Shown here: piece by piece, positions 16,701 to 24,242 of the stretch
How positions within the stretch are numbered: position 1 is the stretch's first letter
How the letters are laid out: each line of letters opens with the position of its first letter
Assembly (NCBI GenBank): GCA_016792845.1
Contig: JAEUKH010000029.1
Location: 248,001 to 312,000 of the forward strand
Length of the DNA stretch: 64,000 nt
Source: Myxococcales bacterium
GTDB lineage: Bacteria; Myxococcota_A; Polyangia; Polyangiales; Ga0077539
Direction of reading: 5' to 3'
The notes under the pieces: generated by a model
Seen by the model: the letters and a program-made list of their open reading frames with translations, nothing else
Database searches by the model: none
Told to the model about the DNA's origin: nothing
Program-made: the position numbers and the translations under genes

Positions 16701-17936
16701 CTACCGCTTGAGAAAGGCCCTCGCCTGCGCATGCTGCGGGTCGAGGGCCAGCACCGCTTCGGCCGCCGCGCGTGCGCCCGAAGGGTCGTTCAACACCGCC
16801 ACATAGATGCTCGCGAGATGCTCCAGGGTGCGAACCTTCTCGGCAGGTTGCGCGAGCAGACTCACGCGCTCCCACAAGGCGGCGACGGCCAGGTGCCACT
16901 CGCGCCGCGCCTCGTGGGTCACGATGCGCTGATCGATCGCCGCGAGGGGGGCAGCGCCCGGGCTCGGCGCCGTCGGAGCCGTCGCGTGAGCCGTCGCGTG
17001 AGCCGTCGCGTGAGGCCCCGCGGTCTGCGCCCGCGCCTGCGGCCCCCGAAACGCCGCGCGCCCCCGGAACCGCGGCGGAAGGTGCAGCTGCGGCGTCTGC
17101 TTGAACCCCCAATTCTTTAGTGTTTCTCGGGTCTTTTCGGCCAAGGCCTCGTAGCTGAGGGCCGCCCCCGGGTGGCGCCTGAGCACGTCGGCGAGGGCCC
17201 AGGTGAAGGCTCCCGCTTTCATGCCTCCGAAGCGCGCGCTCGCGGCGCTCTCGTCGTCGGCGCAGGCCGAGAGGCTGATGGCGGGGAGGCTGTCATCGAC
17301 GGCCCCTGGGGTCGCCGCGGCGGTCACCGCGGGGCGCTTCTTCTTCTTTGAAGCGGCCTCGCGCGTCGCGGCGGCGGCGCCACGTCGGGGCTTCTTCTTG
17401 GGCCCTTCGAGGCTCCGCGCGCCGACGATCTCGATGTGGGCGGCGAGCCCTTCGGCGCCCTTCATCGCGCGGGCGGCATAGTGCTGCGAGCGAAGGTCTT
17501 CGAGGGTGCCGCTGTGACAGAGATCCCAGAGGGTGACGAGCTCGACGCCGCGGTCGCACTTCGCCAGGGCTTCGGCGAGGGCGTCGTCGCGCAGCACCGC
17601 GCCCTCCCAGTCATGGTCGTAGAGCACCAGCACCTCGTCGCGGCCGTCGGCCTCGTCGTCGTCGAGGTCGGGCACGGTGCTGCCGTGGCTGGCCACATAG
17701 AGCACCCGCAGGTCGCCGGGCCTGGCGCCCTCGATGAGCGCCGTGACGCCCGCCAGGAAGCGCGCCTTGGTGGCCTCTTCGTTGCTCAGCACGGTCACCT
17801 CGTCGGGGGCGAATCCGAAGCGACGGATGAGGGTGAGGGCCACCGTACGGGCGTCGCCGACGGGGCCTTCGAGAGCCTTGAGCCCGGGGTCGGCGAAGCG
17901 CTCGACTCCCACGCAGAGTGCGCGTCGTGTCGCCAT
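16701..17936 (-). CDS. Caspase-fold (peptidase C14) protease with TPR-like tail
   Basis: A 411-residue cytoplasmic protein. Residues 1-290 form a caspase-like domain: ALCVGVERFADPGLKALEG, the catalytic His84 in LYVASHGS and the catalytic Cys140 in LWDLCHSG, with the p10-like segment SLSACADDESA and FKQTPQLHLP. A Lys/Arg-rich insertion (KKKPRRG, SKKKKRPA; about 184-207) separates the two subdomains, where autoprocessing would be expected. A linker with an HATA repeat leads to a C-terminal TPR-like helical tail (about 340-411). Metacaspase-type enzymes cleave after Arg or Lys. It lies 67 nt downstream of a ComEC-type MBL gene on the same strand, probably one operon. Confidence 0.87.
   Translation of the reverse strand: MATRRALCVGVERFADPGLKALEGPVGDARTVALTLIRRFGFAPDEVTVLSNEEATKARFLAGVTALIEGARPGDLRVLYVASHGSTVPDLDDDEADGRDEVLVLYDHDWEGAVLRDDALAEALAKCDRGVELVTLWDLCHSGTLEDLRSQHYAARAMKGAEGLAAHIEIVGARSLEGPKKKPRRGAAAATREAASKKKKRPAVTAAATPGAVDDSLPAISLSACADDESAASARFGGMKAGAFTWALADVLRRHPGAALSYEALAEKTRETLKNWGFKQTPQLHLPPRFRGRAAFRGPQARAQTAGPHATAHATAHATAPTAPSPGAAPLAAIDQRIVTHEARREWHLAVAALWERVSLLAQPAEKVRTLEHLASIYVAVLNDPSGARAAAEAVLALDPQHAQARAFLKR
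16981..17016. repeat. Three 12-bp tandem repeats in the caspase gene linker
   Basis: GTCGCGTGAGCC occurs twice exactly and once with one change, in frame on the minus strand, encoding repeated HATA. It lies in the linker between the protease domain and the TPR-like tail, so copy-number change would alter linker length without a frameshift. Confidence 0.8.
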
Positions 17937-18003
17937 GGTGTGCGACCCAGGCTACACGACAACGCCCGCGGCTCCGAGGGGCTTGAAGGCCGCCCCGAGA
18001 CAC

Positions 18004-19080
18004 TCAAACGAGGCGCACGGCGATGCCCTCTTGGCCCTCATCGGGCACCGTGACCCGGTGTCGATGGCGCCCCGTGAGGGCCCCCGCGCCCAGCGCCAGC
18101 ACCCGCGGGTTGCGGTAGTTGCACACGATCTCGCACCCTTCGGCGCCGTAGAGCACCAGCCGCGCGAGGGTCTCGGGGTCGGGGTGATCGAAGATGCCGC
18201 CGTCGGTGCTCACGAGAAAGCGGCGGCAGTCGAAGCGCTGGAGGCAGCTCCAGTCGAGGTTGTTTCGGCTGCCGTGGTGCGGCACCTTCATCGCGTCGAG
18301 GGTGAGGGGGGCGTTGCCGTGGGCGCGAAAATAGCGCTCCAACGAGTCGTTGATGACCTCAGGGTAGGCGTCGCCGGTGAAGAGGCACGCGGCGCCCTCG
18401 CACTGCGCCAAGAACGCGATGCTCGACCCGTTGGCGGGCGCGTCGTCTTGCTCGAAGGGGCGCTCGACGAGGGGCTCGAGGGCAGCGAGGGCGGCCTCGC
18501 GGGCGCGTCGCCGTCGCGCTTCGCCTTTGGCCTGCGGGGGCGCACGGCCGGGGCGCAGGCCCGCGGCTTCACACTCGCGCTCCCACGCGGCGCGGAGCTT
18601 TCTGAGCTCCTCGTCGCGCGGCGAGAGCAGGGTGAGCACCATCGCCCCTGGCAGCGTGAAGGTGGGCAGGGGCCCATGGGGCGGCACTCGCACGACGCGG
18701 TCGCCGAACGAGACGTTGTGTTTGAGCCTCTTCTCTTGAATGAGCGCGCTGAGGGTCTCACCCTGGAGCGCCCCGCGGGTCGCCTCAAAATCGCGCAGGG
18801 CTTGATACCCGTTGAACCAGACCTCGCCGATCGAGAGGTGAAGGTCGGGGGCGCGCAAGAGCTCGATGACCCCGGCGATGTGATCGCTGTCGATGTGGGT
18901 GATCACCACGAGCTCGAAGCGGCGCGCCGCGACGGGCAAGGCCGTGAGCTTCGCCTTGAGGGCCGCGGCGGTGTTGGCGGTGCCGCCGTCGATGAGCATT
19001 TTGTACCGCGCGGCGCCCGAGCCCCACTCGACCCAGAGGCAATCACCGTGGTCGGCGGCGAGCATCTCGACGGTGAACAT
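18004..19080 (-). CDS. ComEC/Rec2-type metallo-beta-lactamase-fold hydrolase
   Basis: A 358-residue soluble MBL protein. The metal motif is THIDSDHIAG (His62, Asp64, Asp66, His67), the HxDxDH variant of the ComEC group, with later ligands in LFTGDAYPEV and MKVPHHGSRNN. No ComEC membrane domain is present, so this is the stand-alone nuclease/phosphodiesterase-like form. A positively charged helical insertion (around residues 195-225, GEARRRRAREAA) interrupts the core. It is transcribed just ahead of the caspase gene, implying joint function; hydrolysis of nucleic acid or a nucleotide signal is plausible but not shown. Confidence 0.85.
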   Translation of the reverse strand: MFTVEMLAADHGDCLWVEWGSGAARYKMLIDGGTANTAAALKAKLTALPVAARRFELVVITHIDSDHIAGVIELLRAPDLHLSIGEVWFNGYQALRDFEATRGALQGETLSALIQEKRLKHNVSFGDRVVRVPPHGPLPTFTLPGAMVLTLLSPRDEELRKLRAAWERECEAAGLRPGRAPPQAKGEARRRRAREAALAALEPLVERPFEQDDAPANGSSIAFLAQCEGAACLFTGDAYPEVINDSLERYFRAHGNAPLTLDAMKVPHHGSRNNLDWSCLQRFDCRRFLVSTDGGIFDHPDPETLARLVLYGAEGCEIVCNYRNPRVLALGAGALTGRHRHRVTVPDEGQEGIAVRLV

Positions 19081-19105
19081 GGCCCTGACGGTACACTGAG
19101 AGAGG

Positions 19106-19135
19106 TTGGCATCAGGGGTGAAAGCGCGATACCCT
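19106..19135 (+). promoter_or_regulatory. Candidate promoter, near-leaderless
   Basis: TTGGCA (19106-19111) and TACCCT (19130-19135) are separated by 18 nt, a good sigma-70-type match. The -10 box ends 6 nt before the GTG start at 19142, so the transcript would begin at or next to the start codon. Confidence 0.5.
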
Positions 19136-19141
19136 CAACCC

Positions 19142-20215
19142 GTGAATTTTACTTGGTTTCTCGGTCTCTCAGCGCTCTCCCTGGTGGCCTGCGCCGAGCG
19201 TCCCGCGCCGGTCGCCGACGCCGCGAGCGCGCTTGACGTGGCGTCTGACGGTGGGGTCGACGACGCGCCCGTCGCGGTCGATCTGGGGCCCGACCGGGTG
19301 CGGGTGGTGCCGACGACCTGGCCTGAGACGCCGCCGTCGCCGCCGATGTACAGCCGCGGTCAATGCCCGCGATTGAACGCGGGGCCCACGGCGAGCGCGG
19401 GGCTCAACGCGGCCTTTCAGAGTGGGGCCCACAGCCGACAGTTTCGGCTCATCGTGCCGTCGAACTACGACCCCAACGGCACCGACCGCTGGCCCCTGGT
19501 CTTCGCGTGGCACTGGCTCGCGGGCGATTCGACGCAGATCATCCGCGAGGGCGAGATCGAGCGCTCGGCCGCGCGGCACCGCATGATCGTCGTGGCGCCC
19601 GACCAGCTTTACGTCAACGGCGAGCAGGTCAACCCTTTCACCTGGCCCTTCCTGGCGTCGAGCGATCGGCAGCCCGATTTGACCCTCACCGACGACCTCC
19701 TCGCGTGCATCTCGTCGCAGTTTCGGGTCGACCCTGCGCGGGTCCACGCGATGGGGGTGAGCGCCGGGGCGCTGTGGCTGACCTCCTTGATGAGCGACGC
19801 GCGGGCGCGGTATTTCGCGTCGGTGGCGATCCTCTCGGGGGGGCTCGGTCAGGTCTCTGGTGCGCTCAGAATGCAGTACACGCCGCAGCCCAATCGGTAC
19901 CCCGCGATCGTGCTGTGGGGCGGGCCCAGCGACCGGCTCATCGTTGATTTTCACGCGGCGTCGCAGCGGCTCGAAGAGGCCCTGCTCGACCACGGGCACT
20001 TCATGATCGAGTGCGTTCACGACCGCGGGCACGCGCTGCCTCCGCTGATGGCGCCGAGCCCAGAAGACTCGCGCTTCGCCTTCGTGTGGGATTTCTTCCG
20101 CGAGCACCCGTACGGTCGGCCGCCGGCGACGAGCCCGTACCTCGACGGCGGCTTGCCCGCGGGGGCGCCTGGGTTTTGCCGTATTCCGTCGGTGCTGCGG
20201 GGCGGCGGGGGCTGA
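19142..20215 (+). CDS. Lipoprotein esterase, PHB-depolymerase/LpqC-like alpha/beta hydrolase
   Basis: A 357-residue lipoprotein (lipobox VAC, Cys17 counted from the GTG at 19142) with an Asp/Ala linker and an alpha/beta hydrolase domain from about 85 to 335. It shows RQFRLIVPSNYDPNG, PLVFAWHWLAG as oxyanion strand, the nucleophile elbow HAMGVSAGALW and a late histidine in HDRGHALPP. This arrangement fits the poly(3-hydroxybutyrate) depolymerase/feruloyl esterase (LpqC) group, secreted enzymes cleaving polyester or acylated polysaccharide. An in-frame ATG at 19106 would bury the signal peptide and lie in the -35 box. Substrate unknown. Confidence 0.8.
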   Translation: MNFTWFLGLSALSLVACAERPAPVADAASALDVASDGGVDDAPVAVDLGPDRVRVVPTTWPETPPSPPMYSRGQCPRLNAGPTASAGLNAAFQSGAHSRQFRLIVPSNYDPNGTDRWPLVFAWHWLAGDSTQIIREGEIERSAARHRMIVVAPDQLYVNGEQVNPFTWPFLASSDRQPDLTLTDDLLACISSQFRVDPARVHAMGVSAGALWLTSLMSDARARYFASVAILSGGLGQVSGALRMQYTPQPNRYPAIVLWGGPSDRLIVDFHAASQRLEEALLDHGHFMIECVHDRGHALPPLMAPSPEDSRFAFVWDFFREHPYGRPPATSPYLDGGLPAGAPGFCRIPSVLRGGGG

Positions 20216-20232
20216 GCGCGGGCCCGAGGGCC

Positions 20233-20568
20233 TCAGCCGACAGGGAGCCCGCGGTCGGCGCGGTACCGCAGACAGAGGGCGTCGCCCGCTTGCACGCGTC
20301 GGCACGGCGACGGGCGGTGATGGTAGATGTCGCAGCGCACCGCGTGGCCGAGGGCGCCCTTGAGCGCGAGGCATCGGCCGTCAGGCGCGAGCCGCAGGTG
20401 GTGGCGGCCTTCGGCGTCGACGACGACGAATTTCTTCATCAAGTCTTTGCGCTTGAAGAGGGCGGCGCCGCGCTCAAGGGTGACGTACGCGGTGTAGCCC
20501 TCGGCGACGTTCTCGCTGGGGTTGCAGCAGCACGCCCCGCATCGCTGGCAATCGTACGCGGCGCTCAT
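20233..20568 (-). CDS. YkgJ-family cysteine-cluster protein
   Basis: A 111-residue protein with YDCQRCGACCCNP at the N-terminus and CDIYHHRPSPCRRVQ toward the C-terminus, the CxxCxxCC...C arrangement of the YkgJ zinc/iron-chelating family (UPF0153). Such proteins probably bind Fe-S or Zn; biochemical roles are mostly unknown. The ATG overlaps the stop of the upstream kinase-like gene (ATGA), so the pair is translationally coupled. A longer upstream frame exists but lies inside that gene. Confidence 0.88.
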   Translation of the reverse strand: MSAAYDCQRCGACCCNPSENVAEGYTAYVTLERGAALFKRKDLMKKFVVVDAEGRHHLRLAPDGRCLALKGALGHAVRCDIYHHRPSPCRRVQAGDALCLRYRADRGLPVG

Positions 20569-21617
20569 GGCGCGATCGACGCCACCACGGCTTCGAGCGC
20601 TGCGGCGTCGCGGGTCACCGCGCGGTAGAGCGACCACTGGCCCAAGGCCCGGACGCGGTTGTGGGCCGCGCGGCTCGGGTATTTCTCGGCGTTGTATCCG
20701 AAGTAACTCGCCAGCACCGTGTCTTCGAGGAAGCGCATCGTGAGCTCAAGACAGAGCGCGCGGAGCCCCCCCACCAGGTGCGCCCGTTCGCGCGGGCTCA
20801 CGCACCCCGCGGCGCTCTCGAAGAAGCCCTGAACGGCCGCGGTGAAGACCGCGACGTCGAAGATCGCCTCGGTGCTGTCTTCGCCCGCGCGGTTGCACCA
20901 GCTCCGGAGCGCGTCGCCGAGCTCGTGGGCGAGGCGCATCTCGCCGAGGGTGTCGAGGTCGATGAGGCAGAGGCCCCGCCCGGCTTCATCGAAGAGGAGA
21001 TTCGAGAGCTTCAAATCGCCGTGGCAGTGACGGAGCGGGTCGTCGCGCAGATCAGGCAAGGTCGCGTAGGCCGCGGTGACCTCGTCGGCCAAGGCGCGCA
21101 CCTCGTCGAGGTAGGTGCGGTCGCGCGGTGCGGCGAGCGCGCGGTGCAGCCGCTCAAGGTGCGCCGCCGTATCGTGGACGCCCCCCCGACGGTGCGCATA
21201 GCGGTGCGCGAAGCCCTGCATCGCGCGGTGCCAGCGGCCCACCAGGGCGCCCGCCTCGGCGGCCATCGCGGGGCCCGTCACCTTGTCGAAGGCGCGGCTC
21301 CCGGGCACAAAGGTCTGAACCCGCCACACGGTCTCGGGGGCCCCCCGCGGTGACACCCAAAGCGCGCCCGCGTCGCTCGGCACGAGCCGCGGCGTGGGCA
21401 TGGCCTGGGCGGCCAGGTGCGCCGTCACGGCCGCGATGTCGTCGTGCACGCTCGGGCCAAAAGCTTTGTGAAGTCGCTGAAGTACGAAGACCCCCGCGGG
21501 GGCGTCGACGCGCCAGGTGTCGTTGATGAGGCCCGTGCCGAAGCGCGACGCCGCGCCCCCGCGGAGCGCTGACCAGTGCGACAAGACCTCAGGCACAAGG
21601 GGCTCGATGGGCGCCAT
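20565..21617 (-). CDS. Aminoglycoside-phosphotransferase-fold kinase (sugar-kinase-like)
   Basis: A 350-residue cytoplasmic kinase of the APH/choline-kinase fold. FGTGLINDTWRVD is the nucleotide-binding loop, LQRLHKAF carries the region of the usual Lys, the catalytic loop is HCHGDLKLSNLLFD (Asp201, Asn206) and the metal-binding Asp lies in LCLIDLDTLG (Asp220). The FGxGxINDTW loop and overall layout resemble N-acetylhexosamine 1-kinases rather than antibiotic-resistance enzymes, so a sugar or small-alcohol substrate is more likely than a drug. ATG 21617 gives the conserved N-terminus. The YkgJ gene follows by overlap. Confidence 0.8.
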   Translation of the reverse strand: MAPIEPLVPEVLSHWSALRGGAASRFGTGLINDTWRVDAPAGVFVLQRLHKAFGPSVHDDIAAVTAHLAAQAMPTPRLVPSDAGALWVSPRGAPETVWRVQTFVPGSRAFDKVTGPAMAAEAGALVGRWHRAMQGFAHRYAHRRGGVHDTAAHLERLHRALAAPRDRTYLDEVRALADEVTAAYATLPDLRDDPLRHCHGDLKLSNLLFDEAGRGLCLIDLDTLGEMRLAHELGDALRSWCNRAGEDSTEAIFDVAVFTAAVQGFFESAAGCVSPRERAHLVGGLRALCLELTMRFLEDTVLASYFGYNAEKYPSRAAHNRVRALGQWSLYRAVTRDAAALEAVVASIAP

Positions 21618-21652
21618 CGAGGCCGTGGTTAGCACAACTCCTACGCCGACCG

Positions 21653-21682
21653 TTGCCCCGACGCGCGCGAACGGAATACCCT
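21653..21682 (+). promoter_or_regulatory. Candidate promoter, near-leaderless
   Basis: TTGCCC (21653-21658) and TACCCT (21677-21682) have an 18-nt spacer. The -10 box lies 10 nt before the GTG at 21693, giving a leader of only a few bases. Its core AATACCCTC is close to the one before the esterase gene at 19142 (GATACCCTC). Confidence 0.45.
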
Positions 21683-21692
21683 CGGCGGCCTT

Positions 21693-23330
21693 GTGAGTGT
21701 CTCTCCCGTTGGTTTGGCGCAGCGGCTCCGTCCGATGCCTGATCGTGGCCGCGCGGTACTCGTGTCGGGGGGCACCGCGGCGGCCCGGGGCGCCCTCGTC
21801 TCGGCCACCCTCGACGCCCTCGGGGTGTCACCCCGCGGCCCGCTCTGCCTGCGGCTCGGGCCTCCGCAGCCGGGGGCCCGCATCGCGGTGGCGCTCCCCG
21901 ACGCGGTCGAGGCCGCGCTCGAACGGCTCCGCGCCCCGGGGATGCTCTACGAAGACCGCGGCTGCGAGGCCCTCGCCGGTCTCGCGTCGTGGCTCTTCAG
22001 GGCCCGCACGGTGGGTCGCGATGGGCTCGTGCTGGTCATCGACGACCTCGACCGATGGCTCGACGGCCGCGGGCGCCGCGACGACCCGGGCGGGTGGTTT
22101 CTGCCGCTCCTGGCCGCGTGCTCGCAGCGGGCGGTGTCGATCGTCGCGAGCGCCCGGGCCGGGGCCGCGTCGGGCGCGCCCGCGGTGGCCCAACACCTGG
22201 CCGTCCTCTTCGACGAGACCCTCTCGCTCGGGGGCCCGCCGACGGTGACCCGCGACCCCGCCACGCTGGTCGCGGCCCTCGCCGGGCGCACCTTCTCGCT
22301 GCCGGCCCTGCACGACGCCCTCGAAGGTTGGCTCGACCTCCCGCCCGCGCCCGAGGGCAGCACCCGCGACGACGTGCTCATGGTGTTCTCGTCGCCCCTC
22401 GCGCCGCCGATGCTCGCCGCCGCCGAGGCCGCGCCGACGGAGCTCGAATGGCCCGCCCGACCGAGCCCCGCGCTGAGCCTCCGCCCCCCGGGAGAGGGCC
22501 CCACAGAGCCGCCGCCCCTGCGCGCCGAAGACCTCCTCCGCGCCCCGGCGCTGCTCGCCGACGAGGTGACCTTGGGCCTCGCCTTGCGCCGCCTCCAGCG
22601 CCTGCCGCTCGACACCCCCGAGGCCGTGCTCGACACGTTCTTTGACACTGTGTCAACACTCGTCGAGACCCAAGACCGTGTGCGCGACGGGGCGCAGCGC
22701 TTGGGGGCGCCGACGCCGAGCCTGGTGGGCATGGGGCGCTCGGCCCTGGTGCGATTCGAGTCGCAGTTTGCGCTCCACCGCGAGGCGGTGTTGGGCTCGC
22801 TGGTGAGCTTCGCGTCGTTGCAGGGAGAGCTCGCGCGGCTGGCCGAGCGGTGCGGCGCGCGGGCGACGGCCACGGTGTTTCTCACGGGCTGGCGGGTCGA
22901 TCTGGCGGCAGACCTCGATGAGGTGTTGGGCAAGCTCGGGCCGGTTCAGGTTGAGGCCCGGGGCAGGGCGCGGGTCGACGACGGGCTCGCGGCGCTGGCG
23001 GTCGAAGACTTTCGCGCGGCGTCGGGTGAGGCGTCGCGGCGCCCTCGGCGGGTGCGGCATGTGAGCCATGAGGCCCAACGCTTGACGGCGTACGCGCACG
23101 GGCTGACCGAGGCGGGGGTGTCGCTCGTCGAGGGGGCTCAGCGGGCGCGGGCGGGGCTCAGCGAGGGGCTGCGGGCGGTGCTGGGGGGCTTCGCGGGGCC
23201 GACGGCGGTGCTCTTCGTGGCCGACGCGGGCACGGGCGAGGTGCTCGACCTTGAGGGGGCGCGGAGCGTGGGCGACGGGTCGGCGTTTGCGTCGGTCGTT
23301 CCGTGGACGATGGGGCGCTTTGGGGGGTAG
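21693..23330 (+). CDS. P-loop-like protein of unknown function
   Basis: A 545-residue soluble protein I do not recognise. Residues 18-125 look like a P-loop NTPase start: a strand AVLVSGGTAAARGALVSATL where Walker A would be, but without the GKT/S, and a clear Walker B-like LVLVIDDLDRWLDG with Asp117-Asp118. The middle (about 230-290) is Pro/Ala/Glu-rich, and the C-terminal half is helical with possible coiled coil, ending in a beta-strand pair (TAVLFVADAGTGEVLDLEG). It starts an operon with a formyltransferase 12 nt downstream. It may be a degenerate ATPase or scaffold; nucleotide binding is uncertain. Confidence 0.55.
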   Translation: MSVSPVGLAQRLRPMPDRGRAVLVSGGTAAARGALVSATLDALGVSPRGPLCLRLGPPQPGARIAVALPDAVEAALERLRAPGMLYEDRGCEALAGLASWLFRARTVGRDGLVLVIDDLDRWLDGRGRRDDPGGWFLPLLAACSQRAVSIVASARAGAASGAPAVAQHLAVLFDETLSLGGPPTVTRDPATLVAALAGRTFSLPALHDALEGWLDLPPAPEGSTRDDVLMVFSSPLAPPMLAAAEAAPTELEWPARPSPALSLRPPGEGPTEPPPLRAEDLLRAPALLADEVTLGLALRRLQRLPLDTPEAVLDTFFDTVSTLVETQDRVRDGAQRLGAPTPSLVGMGRSALVRFESQFALHREAVLGSLVSFASLQGELARLAERCGARATATVFLTGWRVDLAADLDEVLGKLGPVQVEARGRARVDDGLAALAVEDFRAASGEASRRPRRVRHVSHEAQRLTAYAHGLTEAGVSLVEGAQRARAGLSEGLRAVLGGFAGPTAVLFVADAGTGEVLDLEGARSVGDGSAFASVVPWTMGRFGG

Positions 23331-23342
23331 AGATCGAGCGCT

Positions 23343-24242
23343 GTGCGGCTGCTGTATTTCGGTCTTCCCATTGGGGCGTTGATGCTTCACCGCGAGGGGC
23401 ACACCCTCGTGGGGGCTTGCATTTCGCGCACGTCGATGCCCGGGATGCGGCGCCTCAGACGGCTGATGGCGGCGTGCAAGGCGCCTCTTCTTGGGCGGCC
23501 TGACCTCACCCAACCGACGGTGCAAGCGCTCCTCGCCGACACGCGCCCCGACCTCGCGGTCAGCTGGTTTTGGACGCGGCGCATCCCGCCCGAGGTGATC
23601 GCCCTCGCGCCGCAGGGCGGGCTCAACGTGCACCCCTCGCTCTTGCCCCGGCACCGCGGCCCCGACCCTTATTTCTGGACGATTCTGAACGGCGAGACCC
23701 GCACCGGCGTGACCGTCCACAAGATCACGTCGCACTACGACGAGGGCCCCGTGGTGTTGCAGCGCGCGGTCGACGTCGCCGACGGCCTCGACGCGTGGCA
23801 GCTCGCGCGGCGCCTCGATCGGCCGAGCCTCGAAGCCCTTCGCGACGCCCTCGACGGCGCGCGCCGCGGCACCCTCTCGCTCGACGGCGTCGCCCAACAC
23901 GAGCCCGACGCCACCGCGGCCCCGCGCCCGAGCGACGACGACTGCGAGCTGCGATGGGATGCGCCCGTCGCGTCGGTGCTCCGTCGGGTGCGCGCGGCCT
24001 CGCCCGAGCCCGGCGCGTTCACGGCCTTCGGCGACGCCACCGTGGTGGTCCTCAAAGCCCACGCCTCGGCGTGGAAGGCGCGCGGCTTCGACCCCGGCCA
24101 GGTGCTCTTTCGCGACGAAGGGCTCACCGTCGTCTGCGCCGACGGGGCCGTGGTCATCGACGCTGCGCGGGGCGACGACCTCGACGCGGTGGTGTACGGC
24201 GAGGCGGTGGGGGCGCTCTTCCCCGGGGTGGCGCGGGTGTGA
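23343..24242 (+). CDS. Divergent formyltransferase-fold protein (Fmt-like)
   Basis: A 299-residue protein with both formyltransferase domains. The N-terminal catalytic domain shows GLNVHPSLLPRHRGPDP with the Asn/His catalytic pair, TGVTVHKI and a DEGPV that corresponds to the catalytic DTGDI/DTGP motif (Asp present). The C-terminal domain (about 205-299) has the Fmt_C-like strand pattern. The first 60 residues are unlike methionyl-tRNA formyltransferase (no QPDRP loop), and there is no def gene nearby, so the acceptor is probably not Met-tRNA; an amino sugar or other amine is possible. GTG start; the stop overlaps the next start by one base. Confidence 0.72.
   Translation: MRLLYFGLPIGALMLHREGHTLVGACISRTSMPGMRRLRRLMAACKAPLLGRPDLTQPTVQALLADTRPDLAVSWFWTRRIPPEVIALAPQGGLNVHPSLLPRHRGPDPYFWTILNGETRTGVTVHKITSHYDEGPVVLQRAVDVADGLDAWQLARRLDRPSLEALRDALDGARRGTLSLDGVAQHEPDATAAPRPSDDDCELRWDAPVASVLRRVRAASPEPGAFTAFGDATVVVLKAHASAWKARGFDPGQVLFRDEGLTVVCADGAVVIDAARGDDLDAVVYGEAVGALFPGVARV

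Noticed and set aside
20565..21617. Aminoglycoside resistance gene
   Set aside because: It has the APH fold, but the nucleotide loop and neighbours resemble sugar kinases and there is no mobile or resistance context.
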